Shown here: piece after piece, positions 18,255 through 26,840 of the stretch
How positions within the stretch are numbered: the stretch's first letter is position 1
Layout of the letters: each line of letters opens with the position of its first letter
From: Paludibacter propionicigenes WB4
Lineage (GTDB): Bacteria; Bacteroidota; Bacteroidia; Bacteroidales; Paludibacteraceae
Direction of reading: 5' to 3'
Assembly: GCF_000183135.1 (NCBI RefSeq)
Contig: NC_014734.1
Span: forward strand, 1,736,001-1,800,000
DNA: 64,000 nt
The notes under the pieces: model-generated
Told to the model about the DNA's origin: nothing
The model's input: only the letters and a program-made list of their open reading frames with translations
Databases searched by the model: none
Made by a program: the position numbers and the translations under genes

Positions 18255-20261
18255 TCAATCAGCCTTTTTCTTGAGCACAAATGCTGTACGTGCTGGAATA
18301 TATAGCTTCAACCATTCTCGTCCTGAAGGATCACGTGGGTAAGGCGTAGTAACATGCACTACAGATTCATCGATTAAATCAAATCCACCAAAAACAGAAT
18401 TGTCGGTATTGAGTACTATCTCATAACTACCCTGATCGGCCAGGATTCCATAATCTGTAAACGATTTCAATCCATTGAAATTAAACACAAATACCATATC
18501 TTCACGCTGAAAAGCCAGCACCTGATCTCCTTCTTTATCCCAAAGTTGCTGAATGGCGGTTTTATTAAACTCCGGAACCGAGTTTATCAGTTCAATCATG
18601 GAGCGGTCAAACTCGCCCAACGCATTATAAAGATATTTTTCGTTATCTACCAGTTCCCACTGGCGACGGGCATATTTGTATGACCAGCCGTTACCTTCGC
18701 GCGGAAAATCTATCCATTCGGGATGTCCGAATTCATTTCCCATAAAGTTCAGGTAACCTCCGTTGATGGTGGTGGCGGTAATAAGCCTGATCATTTTATG
18801 CAGAGCTACCCCTCTGTCTACCACCAGCGTACTGTCGCCGCGCTGCATGTGCCAGTACATTTCCGAATCAATCAGACGGAAAATAATAGTTTTATCGCCT
18901 ACCAAAGCCTGATCGTGGCTTTCGGCATAATTAATGGTTTTTTCTTCAACTCTACGGTTGGTCAATTCCCACAAGATATTGCCCACTTTCCAGTCTTCAT
19001 CTTTTATCTCCTTTATCTGTTTAATCCAGAAATCCGGGATTCCCATGGCCATTCGATAATCGAAACCAATACCACCATCTTCTACCCTGGTAGCCAAACC
19101 AGGCATACCGCTGACCTCTTCAGCCACCGTTATAGCATAAGGATTTACCTGATGAATCAATTTGTTAGCCAGCGTAAGGTAACAAATGGCATCACCATCC
19201 TGGTTCATGTTATAGTATGATTCGTACCCTGAAAAATCCTCGCCCAGTCCGTGACTACGATAAAGCATAGAAGTAACCCCATCAAAGCGGAAACCGTCAA
19301 ATTTATATTCCTCCAGCCAGAACTTACAGTTTGATAATAAAAAGTGAAGTACCGACGGCTTGGCATAATCGAAGCAGAGCGAATCCCACGCCGGATGCTC
19401 GCGGCGCGAACCGCCATGAAAATACTGATAAGGAGTTCCGTCGAAACGACCCAGTCCCTCAACTTCATTCCTTACGGCGTGCGAATGCACAATATCCATA
19501 ATAACCGAAATGCCCAGTCCGTGCGCATCATCAATTAAATGTTTCAGCTCATCGGGTGTCCCGAAACGCGACGAAGCAGCAAAAAAACTGGACACATGGT
19601 AGCCAAAAGACCCGTAATACGGATGCTCCTGAATGGCCATTATCTGAATACAATTGTACCCGTCGCGATGAATGCGGGGCAAAACTGTGGTGCGAAATTC
19701 TTCGTAAGTAGAAACCTTCTCCTGCGAACTCGACATGCCAATATGGCATTCATAGATCAACAACGGGTCGGTAGTCGGTTTGAATTTGGTATTTTTGAAT
19801 ACGTAAGGCTGAAACGGACTCCAAACCTGCGCACTGAAAATTTTAGTAGTATCGTCTTGCACTACTCTGCGCGCCCATGCCGGAATACGTTCGCCGCTTC
19901 CGCCCTCCCACTCCACGAGCAGTTTGTATAACTGAGTATGTGCAATGGCATAATCGGGCAAGCGAATTTCCCAGTTGCCGTTTTGGATTCTCTTTAACTG
20001 ATAGTCGGGATGTCGTTGCCAGTTATTAAAATCGCCTATCAGGAATATTGCCGAAGCATTGGGTGCCCACTCCCGAAACACCCAGCCATCAGAAAGCCGG
20101 TGCAGCCCGAAATATAAATAACCGGTAGCAAAATTAGACAGGGTTTGCCCTTCGGGCACCAGTTTTTTTTCAATGCTTTCGAAATACTCATATCGCCCGT
20201 TTATGGCATTGGCATAAGGAGCCAATAGTGAGTCGGATTTTAATATTGCAAGTTCTTCCAT
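18255..20261 (-). CDS. glgB: 1,4-alpha-glucan (glycogen) branching enzyme
   Basis: A 668-residue GH13 enzyme that makes alpha-1,6 branches in glycogen in the cytoplasm. An N-terminal CBM48-like domain (~60-150; GWVFREWAPNA, IFLIGDFNNW) precedes the catalytic barrel. The three GH13 acids are visible: Asp nucleophile in FRFDGVTSM, Glu acid/base in VAEEVSGMP, and Asp stabiliser in ESHDQ. A C-terminal beta domain closes the protein. The length fits the shorter eukaryote-like branching enzymes common in Bacteroidota rather than the ~730-residue E. coli form. No other glycogen genes are adjacent. Confidence 0.95.
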   Translation of the reverse strand: MEELAILKSDSLLAPYANAINGRYEYFESIEKKLVPEGQTLSNFATGYLYFGLHRLSDGWVFREWAPNASAIFLIGDFNNWQRHPDYQLKRIQNGNWEIRLPDYAIAHTQLYKLLVEWEGGSGERIPAWARRVVQDDTTKIFSAQVWSPFQPYVFKNTKFKPTTDPLLIYECHIGMSSSQEKVSTYEEFRTTVLPRIHRDGYNCIQIMAIQEHPYYGSFGYHVSSFFAASSRFGTPDELKHLIDDAHGLGISVIMDIVHSHAVRNEVEGLGRFDGTPYQYFHGGSRREHPAWDSLCFDYAKPSVLHFLLSNCKFWLEEYKFDGFRFDGVTSMLYRSHGLGEDFSGYESYYNMNQDGDAICYLTLANKLIHQVNPYAITVAEEVSGMPGLATRVEDGGIGFDYRMAMGIPDFWIKQIKEIKDEDWKVGNILWELTNRRVEEKTINYAESHDQALVGDKTIIFRLIDSEMYWHMQRGDSTLVVDRGVALHKMIRLITATTINGGYLNFMGNEFGHPEWIDFPREGNGWSYKYARRQWELVDNEKYLYNALGEFDRSMIELINSVPEFNKTAIQQLWDKEGDQVLAFQREDMVFVFNFNGLKSFTDYGILADQGSYEIVLNTDNSVFGGFDLIDESVVHVTTPYPRDPSGREWLKLYIPARTAFVLKKKAD

Positions 20262-20432
20262 ACATTCAAGTTTTTAACCTGCTTATTTCATGTTTATTTA
20301 ATCAGCAGGCAACATTTAGGAAATTGAATCGTATTAATAATTCAGGTTTTCAAAAAAATAATTCGTCCACAAACGGTGAATATTTTTTCATAGTTCGGTC
20401 GAAACCAAAAACAGCTTACGACAGGGAAAAGA

Positions 20433-20879
20433 TCAGGCTAGAATCTTTACTATTACTTTCTTATAGTTTCCGCTTCCGATACCGGGTTGATGCCCATCGG
20501 TAGGGAAAAACACCACAAACTCGTATGGTTGAACCAGTATCAGATTCGATGCTTTATCGGCGAAAAAAGTAATATCTTTCTCAGCATTATATGCTGTTGA
20601 AACTTCTTTCAGTTGATTGGCTGCAATCCAACCCATCGTTTCGGCTGCATCAATTGGAATTTGTATGTCAATGTATCGATTATGAGTTTCAACCTTTGCC
20701 ATATCAACGGTTTTTCCGGTCATCTCCACTACATTTACCACCAGATTCTGACCTTCCAATTCGATTTTTCCTATCGGAAGAGCAGCTAAATCTGTGCTGC
20801 GTAAATACTCAAAAGCTTTCTTTAAACGCGGGTGGACTGACTCATACAGTCCTGAATTTTCAAGAGAATCTAAAATCAT
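20433..20879 (-). CDS. YhcH/YjgK/YiaL family protein
   Basis: A 148-residue cupin-like protein of the YhcH/YjgK/YiaL (DUF386, EbgC-type) family. It shows the conserved VETHNRYIDIQIPIDA segment with metal-type His and acidic residues, and VVFFPTDGHQPGIG near the C-terminus, where the second His belongs. E. coli relatives affect beta-galactosidase (EbgC), sialic acid use and biofilm formation; a sugar anomerase or isomerase role is suspected. ATG start, 34 bases downstream of the DUF2461 stop on the same strand, so likely co-transcribed with it. The specific substrate is unknown. Confidence 0.9.
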   Translation of the reverse strand: MILDSLENSGLYESVHPRLKKAFEYLRSTDLAALPIGKIELEGQNLVVNVVEMTGKTVDMAKVETHNRYIDIQIPIDAAETMGWIAANQLKEVSTAYNAEKDITFFADKASNLILVQPYEFVVFFPTDGHQPGIGSGNYKKVIVKILA

Positions 20880-20913
20880 TTTTATTCTAAGTTATTAATA
20901 TTTTAATTACACA

Positions 20914-21588
20914 TCAAGGATTTACTTCATCCACCGTGTAATTCAAAAACTGATTGAGCGGGTAAGCACATTTCAGTATTTCACCCAGACGCGGAATAAA
21001 ATCAGCTGCGCTCAGCATACTTTCATCGAGCTTATACTCTACCAGGTAATGTTTCAGTTTGAGCAGTTCGGCATCCGGAAAATCTTTCGGAAATCCGCGA
21101 GGAACGGTTTTAAGCTTATCCTCTTCAAAAAAAGAATTGAAGTACTTAGAAAACTCCTTACTGTGGCGTATTTCATTCAGTTCTTCAATATTATCGTATA
21201 CACTCTGGCGCAAGGCTTTCAGTACATCAGGTTGTGGGCACCAAACTCCCACCGCCACAAAACAGCCTGCAGGATCCAGATGCAGATAGTATCCGCCCCG
21301 CTGACTTTTTCGTCCGCCGGCAGTAGCAATATACACACCGAAGTGCGTTTTATACGGCGTCTTATCGTGCGAAAAACGGGTGTCGCGGTAAATTCTGAAC
21401 ACACAGTCTTTTACTTCCACATGTTTTATCTCTTCGTCAAACCGGGAGATTTCTACAATCAGGTTTTTGCTTAGTTGTTCAAAGTCAGCACGGGTCTGAT
21501 CATACCATTTTTTATTCTCGGCAAACCATTCGCGGTTATTGTTCTGGCTGAGTTCCGTCAAGAATCGAAGGATATTTTCAATATTCAT
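20914..21588 (-). CDS. DUF2461 domain protein
   Basis: A 224-residue DUF2461 protein. Signature stretches are FLTELSQNNNREWFAENK at the N-terminus, VFRIYRDTRFSHDKTPYKTH in the middle, and GGYYLHLDPAGCFVAVGVW with paired aromatic residues. The family is widespread and has no established function. It begins with ATG. A TATATTTG box at 21794-21801 (minus strand) could be its promoter, which would leave a long leader of about 200 bases. The YhcH-family gene follows closely. Confidence 0.9.
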   Translation of the reverse strand: MNIENILRFLTELSQNNNREWFAENKKWYDQTRADFEQLSKNLIVEISRFDEEIKHVEVKDCVFRIYRDTRFSHDKTPYKTHFGVYIATAGGRKSQRGGYYLHLDPAGCFVAVGVWCPQPDVLKALRQSVYDNIEELNEIRHSKEFSKYFNSFFEEDKLKTVPRGFPKDFPDAELLKLKHYLVEYKLDESMLSAADFIPRLGEILKCAYPLNQFLNYTVDEVNP

Positions 21589-21994
21589 ATATAAAACAGA
21601 GGTTTAAAAAAACATAGCATTCAGACCCATATCAGACTGTCCGCATCAGCTTCAGGTCTGCACTGGTATCTGACTATACTACCGGTTTCAGGGTTTAACT
21701 TACATCAACAACACATCTCAGCACAAATTCGTTCTTTCATTCGGTCACGCCTTTGCATCCGATAGTTTCGGAGCAAATTTGCTTTGCGTTTGACAAATAT
21801 AAGGCAAAATTCAGACAAAAAACGATTTGCCGTCCTTTTTTTTTATACGCATCCCATTTTTACGGAGAGAGGATAAACTTTTGGCAAAAAATGATTACTT
21901 TTGCAACCTTATTGACAAACAGAATAGCCTATCAATGAATCGGTAAAACGCTGACAGCAGATAGGTTTTATTCCACAAACAGAGTAAAGACAAA
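21589..21994. promoter_or_regulatory. Divergent intergenic region of DUF2461 and pheS
   Basis: A 406-base gap. It contains TATATTTG on the minus strand (21794-21801), likely for DUF2461, and TACTTTTG on the plus strand (21896-21903), likely for pheS. That leaves leaders of about 200 and 90 bases. A small palindrome GCAAATTTGC lies at 21773-21782. No open frame, T-box or attenuator peptide was recognised. Confidence 0.45.
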
Positions 21995-23014
21995 ATGAAG
22001 AATCGGATTAAACAATTACTGGAGGAAATAAACCAGTTGGCTGCTGGCAACCAGGAAGAACTGGAAGCACTTCGTATAAAATACCTGAGCAAAAAGGGTG
22101 AAATATCTACACTTTTCAACGATTTCAGAAATGTAGCTAACGAAGAAAAACGCGATGTAGGTCAATTGTTGAACGAACTGAAAAACTCCGCTCAAGATAA
22201 AATAAACGAACTGAAAGATGCTTTCGGTGCTACTACCAATACAGAAAATAAACCGGATTTAACCCGCAGTGCCGACCCTGTAAAACTGGGAACCCGTCAT
22301 CCACTGTCGTTGGTGAAACACGAAATTGTGGATATTTTTTCACGCATTGGTTTTACCGTGGCCGAGGGTCCCGAAATTGAGGACGACTGGCATGTGTTTG
22401 GTGCACTGAACTTTCCGCCCGAACATCCGGCGCGCGACATGCAAGACACATTCTTTATTGAACAAAACCCCGATGTATTGCTTCGTACGCACACCTCATC
22501 CGTACAGTCGCACGTGATGGCAACCCAAAAACCGCCTATCCGTATGCTGTTTCCGGGACGTGTTTACCGCAACGAAGCCATCTCTTACCGCGCACACTGC
22601 TTCTTCCATCAGGTAGAAGGCTTGTATATCGACAAGGATGTATCGTTTGCCGATCTGAAACAAGCGCTGATGTATTTTGCCAAAGAAATGTTCGGCGAAA
22701 ATACCGAAATCCGCTTGCGTCCGTCGTATTTCCCATTCACCGAGCCAAGTGCCGAAATGGATATCTCTTGTAATATCTGCGGTGGCAAAGGCTGTCCGTT
22801 CTGCAAACACACCGGTTGGGTAGAAATTCTGGGCTGTGGCATGGTTGACCCCAATGTGTTGGAAAACTGCGGTATCGACTCCAAAGTATATTCTGGCTAT
22901 GCCTTCGGTATGGGCGTGGAGCGCATCACCAACCTGAAATATCAGGTAAAAGACCTCCGCATGTTCTCCGAAAACGATGTGCGATTCCTGCAGCAGTTTG
23001 AATCGGCTTATTAA
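21995..23014 (+). CDS. pheS: Phenylalanine--tRNA ligase alpha subunit
   Basis: A 339-residue class II aminoacyl-tRNA synthetase subunit that, with PheT, charges tRNA-Phe. An N-terminal coiled-coil (~1-90) binds tRNA. The catalytic core shows HPLSLVKHEIVDIFSRIGF (motif 1 region), FHQVEGLYID with phenylalanine-pocket residues, and GMGVERI of motif 3 near the end. A CxxC...CxxC knuckle (CNICGGKGCPFCKHTG) occurs before motif 3. pheT is not adjacent. ATG start, preceded by a -7 box and followed by a strong terminator. Confidence 0.97.
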   Translation: MKNRIKQLLEEINQLAAGNQEELEALRIKYLSKKGEISTLFNDFRNVANEEKRDVGQLLNELKNSAQDKINELKDAFGATTNTENKPDLTRSADPVKLGTRHPLSLVKHEIVDIFSRIGFTVAEGPEIEDDWHVFGALNFPPEHPARDMQDTFFIEQNPDVLLRTHTSSVQSHVMATQKPPIRMLFPGRVYRNEAISYRAHCFFHQVEGLYIDKDVSFADLKQALMYFAKEMFGENTEIRLRPSYFPFTEPSAEMDISCNICGGKGCPFCKHTGWVEILGCGMVDPNVLENCGIDSKVYSGYAFGMGVERITNLKYQVKDLRMFSENDVRFLQQFESAY

Positions 23015-23032
23015 AAAAGAGAAACCAAAATA

Positions 23033-23073
23033 AAAAACAGGGCTTGTTGCATAATGCAATAAGCCCTGTTTTT
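23033..23073 (+). terminator. Intrinsic terminator of pheS
   Basis: AAAAACAGGGCTT (23033-23045) pairs perfectly with AAGCCCTGTTTTT (23061-23073), with an extra inner TTGCAT/ATGCAA stem and a T-run. It starts 18 bases past the stop. Confidence 0.9.
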
Positions 23074-23084
23074 GTTATTACCCA

Positions 23085-23272
23085 AACCCCTCCGCTGCGC
23101 TCGTCCCCTTTCGTAAAGGGGACAGGCAAGAAGTGCGAAGTTTCTCTCAATTATCATATTTAGTTCTAAACCAAATTCTGTGTTTTCAAACAGTTTCAAA
23201 CGAGCTTGCAAATTCTAGCACCCGATACTCTTCCCTTTCCTAAAGAAAAGTACCCAACGGGGAAAGGGTTTA
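23085..23272. repeat. MITE-like repeat, copy A
   Basis: A ~188-bp element starting AACCCCTCCGCTGCGCTCG and ending in a degenerate GGGGAAAGGGTTT. Near the left end a palindrome pairs CCCCTTT with AAAGGGG. It shares long interior stretches (TTCTGTGTTTTCAAACAG at ~23177) with copy B. The 3' hairpin arm is eroded, so it looks older than copy B. No open frame inside. Confidence 0.75.
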
Positions 23273-23282
23273 ATACTATAAA

Positions 23283-23325
23283 AAACAAGAAGAGATAAAG
23301 CCAACAGCCTTATCTCTTCTTGTTT
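23283..23325 (-). terminator. Intrinsic terminator of the 42-residue gene
   Basis: A 16-bp stem, AAACAAGAAGAGATAA (23283-23298) with TTATCTCTTCTTGTTT (23310-23325). On the minus strand it is followed by a T-run. It begins about 19 bases beyond the small gene's stop codon, which supports that gene being real. Confidence 0.8.
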
Positions 23326-23343
23326 AATTAATCACGTAAGTAA

Positions 23344-23472
23344 TCATTTCTTCTTTTTCAAAGCCTCGAAATCGGGTTTTGCACTTTCCGTTTCCGCCTG
23401 ATACGATGGTACGTGTTTGACGTGTTTACCTGTTTTCTCTTTTTTAGGCTTTTTGTTACCTGCTGCTCCCAT
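23344..23472 (-). CDS. Small basic protein, 42 residues
   Basis: A short gene lying in the gap between pheS and the TPR-DUF2971 locus. The product begins MGAAGNKKPKKEKTGKHV and ends in four lysines; it is strongly basic, with no membrane segment or cysteines. Two things make it credible. A perfect GGAGG (23480-23484 complement) lies 7 bases before the ATG, rare in this genome where most genes lack one. A 16-bp hairpin with a T-run sits just past the stop. I do not recognise the family. A nucleic-acid-binding or ribosome-associated role would fit the composition but is a guess. Confidence 0.6.
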   Translation of the reverse strand: MGAAGNKKPKKEKTGKHVKHVPSYQAETESAKPDFEALKKKK

Positions 23473-23663
23473 AGTAGAACCTCCAATTTAATTAAGTAAA
23501 ACTTATAAATTAATATTGAGTCGTGTTCGGTTATGAATCATAGCTGGACTGCTCTGTTTTAGGTTCAACAATAAACGAGCCATAGTGCAAAACAAACCGA
23601 AAAAGTCAGTAAATAAGTCAAAGTGACATTATTACTGACAGGTAAATGGCAGGATAATTCTTT

Positions 23664-23849
23664 AACCCCTCCGCTGCGCTCGTCCCCTTATGATAAGGGG
23701 ACAGACGAGAAGTGCGAGGGTTCTTTCAATTATAATTTTTAGCTACAAACCAAGTTCTGTGTTTTCAAACAGTTTCAAACGGGCATACAAACTCCAGCAC
23801 CCAACAATCTCCCCTTCTAAAGGGGAGTACCCGAAAGGGGGAGGGGTTT
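23664..23849. repeat. MITE-like repeat, copy B
   Basis: The best-preserved copy, ~186 bp, bounded by inverted ends AACCCCTCC and GGAGGGGTT. Left hairpin: GTCCCCTTATGATAAGGGGAC. Right hairpin: CTCCCCTTCTAAAGGGGAG. The interior matches copy A over much of its length. No coding capacity, so any movement would need a transposase supplied elsewhere. Confidence 0.8.
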
Positions 23850-23864
23850 CACTGCTACTTATCA

Positions 23865-24033
23865 AACCCCGCCGCTGCGCTCGTCCCCTTATGATAAGGG
23901 GACAAATGAGAAGTGCAGTACTCTTTACAAAACAGAACTTTTCCGGCTACTTAATTCCACACATCCCTTTAATTCTCAAAACTCCGCACCCAACAATCTC
24001 CCCTTCTAAAGGGGAGTACCCAGAGGGGGAGGA
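23865..24033. repeat. MITE-like repeat, copy C
   Basis: About 169 bp in the same orientation as A and B, 15 bases after copy B. It keeps both hairpins but has a shortened, diverged interior. Its right end degenerates into GGGGGAGGATG and abuts the stop codon (24036-24038) of the TPR-DUF2971 gene. Confidence 0.75.
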
Positions 24034-24035
24034 TG

Positions 24036-25936
24036 TTACTGAAATTTACATTCAGATTTTATTATTTCAATATTTGATGGATTTACATTTGTCATTCCTT
24101 CTTTTACACGTTGACGAATTTCGTAATCCAAATATAAACTCCATCGTTGGTAATGTTCTACTTTAGGTCCTAAGTATATTTTCTTTATGTAAGGCAGAAT
24201 GTCATTGTACGATTCAATATAAAATTGTTTGCGCGGTAAATTCGATTCGTTTACTTCTCTAAATTTAATATTATCACTATTACGTGGTATATAAGTAATT
24301 ACTCTTACTTCATGTTCATAATTATAATCAGCAGATTTAAATAGATAACTTATAGTGGAGAGACGTTTAAATATTGAGTTTTCAATCTCTCTGTAAAAAT
24401 CATCCTTTTTTTGATATTTATTTCTTAGCTGAATTAACTCTAGTAATTTATCCTTCAATTGAGCTATAGCCGGTTCAATTTTATCTTTATTGTCATTGGT
24501 TATCTCTTTACTCGATTTTAACTTCTTTATGTAAACAACATTCAAAAGCTCTTCTTCATTATCGCTCATTGAAATTGATTTTTCTTCTAGCGAAGAATTA
24601 AGTTTAAAAAAATCACTGCTAATAACGACATTGCACCCCGAAGCCTCTTTTCCATTTTCATCTTTTCCATAAGTTCGCCACATGACTAATTCATCTTCGT
24701 GTGAAACTTCCCCTTCATTTTCTTCTGCTGGCAAAAATGAACCCAAGTAAACACTTGTTTCGGTTCGCTTTTCTCCACTTACATATGCTTTAGTGATTTC
24801 TTCGTTATCTAAATAATCAAAAAACACTTTACCTTCCATCGGATCATTCATGTAAATAGCATTACTATAATGCATCTTTACATTTATTTCTTTTACATAT
24901 ATATCTGCAACTGATAGTTTTGTATAATGTGCAACCATCTTTACTTTTGATTTAGCAGCATCACGAATTGATTCAATTATATTTTCAATTTCATTTTCTA
25001 ATTTGCTTTTTTCAACCTTATCTTCTTCTTCAACATTACTTTCATTAAATTGTCTTTGCTCATTTATTTTCTCTTGAGCTAATTTTATTTTATCTTCTAG
25101 AAACTTAAATCCTTCATCTAAACTAATTGCTTTTTGAAAATTCTCAATGGCATTATCATAATTACCTATTTTGAAATATAATATACCTCTGTTCCGATAT
25201 GCGTTTGCAAAATTACTGTCTAACTCTATTGCTTTATTATAATCTTTTAAAGCCTTATCTATTTCGCCTAATTTTAGCCATAAGTTTCCACGGTTATTAT
25301 ATGTAAATACATAATTGCTATCTAATTCAAGAGTTCTGTTGTAATCTACCATCGCTTTTTCATCTTCATCCAATTTTGTCCACGCAATTCCTCTATTATT
25401 GTATATATAAGCAGAATTAGGCTTTAGCTCAACAGCTTTATCGAAGTCTTCAATTGCTTTTTCACATTGTTTTAAATCCGTAAAAAATACACCTCTAGCA
25501 TTATATGCATTAACATAATTTGGATCTAAATCAATAGCTTTTTTGAACTCAACCTCCGCCTTCTCATTTTCCCCTCTTTTTACAAATACTCTAGCCCTGA
25601 GGTTGTATGCATATGCATTATTTGAGTTTAATTCTATTGCTTTAGAAGCATCTTCAAATGCTTTTTCAAATTGATCTTCTTGAAAATAAGCTCCTCCACG
25701 TTGCAAATAACCAAATGAATTATATGGATCAATACTAATAGATTTTTCAGCCAGCAGAAATGCTTTTTGCAAATCTTTATTTTTTCTTTCAAAAATACCC
25801 AAGCAGCCCAAGCATATAAATCTGAGTTATTCTGCGTAGACAATAATTCATCTGATAATAATTCAATTATCTCATCATATTTCTCTTCTTCGAATAAATC
25901 TTCTACCAACTTCAATAATTCTTGTGACTCCGCCAT
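24036..25936 (-). pseudogene. TPR-repeat protein with DUF2971 domain, frameshifted
   Basis: Two overlapping frames encode one protein. The first starts with ATG at 25936 (MAESQELLKLVEDLF...) and reads in frame to about YAWAAWVFLKEK. The second continues from NKDLQKAFLLAEKSI to the stop at 24036. Adding one A to the A6 run (T6 at 25780-25785) joins them exactly, giving ~633 residues. The product would have at least six 34-residue TPRs (YNNRGNLWLKLGEIDKALKDY is typical), an acidic linker, then a C-terminal DUF2971 domain (HYTKLSVADIYV, NDPMEG, VMWRTYG, HEVRVITYIPR). Function unknown. Base composition is more AT-rich than the flanks. A sequencing error, slippage or true inactivation are all possible. 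Confidence 0.75.
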
Positions 25937-25983
25937 AACATAAATTTTACTAATAATTTATTAATCGTTATAATTCATGTCTG

Positions 25984-25991
25984 CAAATATA
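25984..25991 (-). promoter_or_regulatory. -7 promoter element for the TPR-DUF2971 gene
   Basis: TATATTTG on the minus strand lies 47 bp upstream of the ATG at 25936. It supports that ATG as the true start of the joined reading frame. Confidence 0.45.
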
Positions 25992-26056
25992 AACCTTTAT
26001 TTTCACACTTAACACATCTTACCCCACTAATTTCAACCAAGTTATCGACAAACATA

Positions 26057-26266
26057 TTAAGTTTTGATCAAGCGGTACAATCATTTGCACGTTCATACCA
26101 AAACTTTGCCCCGATGGGGTAATCGTTTGCTCCCAATGAGCAAAACTTTAGAGATGAAGAGCAAAACTTTGCTCTGTCGGGGCAAAGTTTTACCCAAAGT
26201 TGGCAAAGTTTTGCCCCTCGACAGCAAAACTTTGCCATGAAGGAGCAAAACTCGCTTGCCCAACAG
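26057..26266. repeat. 21-bp tandem repeat array, about ten units
   Basis: Ten consecutive 21-bp units can be aligned without gaps. The clearest start at 26099, 26141, 26162, 26183, 26204, 26225 and 26246. The core is CAAAACTTTGC in most units and its complement-like form CAAAGTTTTGC in the units at 26183 and 26204, so neighbouring units can pair into hairpins. Outer units (26057, 26078, 26120) are diverged. Since 21 is a multiple of three, two frames stay open and read as 7-residue repeats (AKFCxxx on the minus strand). The array lies immediately downstream of the terminator of the 156-residue gene. Confidence 0.85.
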
Positions 26267-26274
26267 GATAAAAT

Positions 26275-26305
26275 AAAAGCCGGAGACATAAGTCTCACGG
26301 CTTTT
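26275..26305 (-). terminator. Intrinsic terminator of the 156-residue gene
   Basis: AAAAGCCGGAGAC (26275-26287), loop ATAA, then GTCTC, one bulged A, and CGGCTTTT (26298-26305). On the minus strand it ends in a T-rich run. It is 29 bases past the stop at 26335. Confidence 0.85.
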
Positions 26306-26334
26306 CCATTCACTTTAAAGGTTCACTTAAACAT

Positions 26335-26805
26335 TTACTTTTTTGATTCGGTAGTTTTACCTGTTCTAGGGAAATACGATTTCAGGTCATCGTAGATAGC
26401 CTTTGCACCCGGCAAGTTAACCGAAGCTGCCTGCTGCACATTACCATAATAAAACAAGGATGCTGCATAAGCCTCGCTGCGCGCTGCCAGTTTTGTATCG
26501 TCGAAGTAGTTGTACAGTTGATTGATCAACGATACTACGTCCACATGTCCACCTGCATCCTGAAAGTCAACATCGAATTCTCTCATATTCATGTAGCCTG
26601 GTATAAACTCAGGATTAGTTTTTGTATAGGCAAATACCTTGGTAATAAAGGTAAATGTTTTATCGCCTACTTTAAGCGCCGATGCACGATCGTCGGCTGT
26701 CATTACTACCGAATAGGGTTTAACAAGCTGAATTGCTTCATCTATTTTACTTCTCACCTGGTCGAGCACTTCCTGAGGAATGCTCTGGTTATGTATATTA
26801 TTCAT
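26335..26805 (-). CDS. Conserved hypothetical protein, 156 residues
   Basis: A soluble, mostly helical protein without signal peptide or membrane segment. Distinct stretches are MTADDRASALKVGDKTF, AYTKTNPEFIPGYM, and a C-terminal LAARSEAYAASLFYYGNV followed by NLPGAKAIYDDLKSYFP. I recall similar Bacteroidota hypotheticals with a GDKT...NPE...SEAY...PGAKAIYDDL pattern, but I know of no assigned function; this recall is unverified. It has its own terminator, and the 21-bp repeat array lies directly behind it. The association may be meaningful. ATG start. Confidence 0.8.
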   Translation of the reverse strand: MNNIHNQSIPQEVLDQVRSKIDEAIQLVKPYSVVMTADDRASALKVGDKTFTFITKVFAYTKTNPEFIPGYMNMREFDVDFQDAGGHVDVVSLINQLYNYFDDTKLAARSEAYAASLFYYGNVQQAASVNLPGAKAIYDDLKSYFPRTGKTTESKK

Positions 26806-26840
26806 TTTTTTGATTATTTTTTTTGTAAAACATGTAACAG

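Noticed and set aside
22496-23059. Long minus-strand frame opposite pheS (187 residues)
   Set aside because: It is a shadow of the conserved pheS frame; the product matches no family.
24036-25811. TPR-DUF2971 gene starting at the TTG at 25811
   Set aside because: The reading frame upstream to the ATG at 25936, with a promoter box before it, fits one longer gene interrupted by a one-base frameshift.
24036-25936. TPR-DUF2971 gene as part of a phage-defence system
   Set aside because: DUF2971 has no established defence role that I can state, and no nuclease, toxin or recombinase gene is adjacent.
26057-26266. CRISPR array
   Set aside because: Units are contiguous 21-bp repeats without unique spacers, and no cas genes are present.
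26068-26313. An 81-residue minus-strand open frame across the 21-bp array
   Set aside because: It starts inside the terminator of the upstream gene, its sequence is just the translated repeat (AKFCxxx heptads), and no promoter or ribosome site precedes it.
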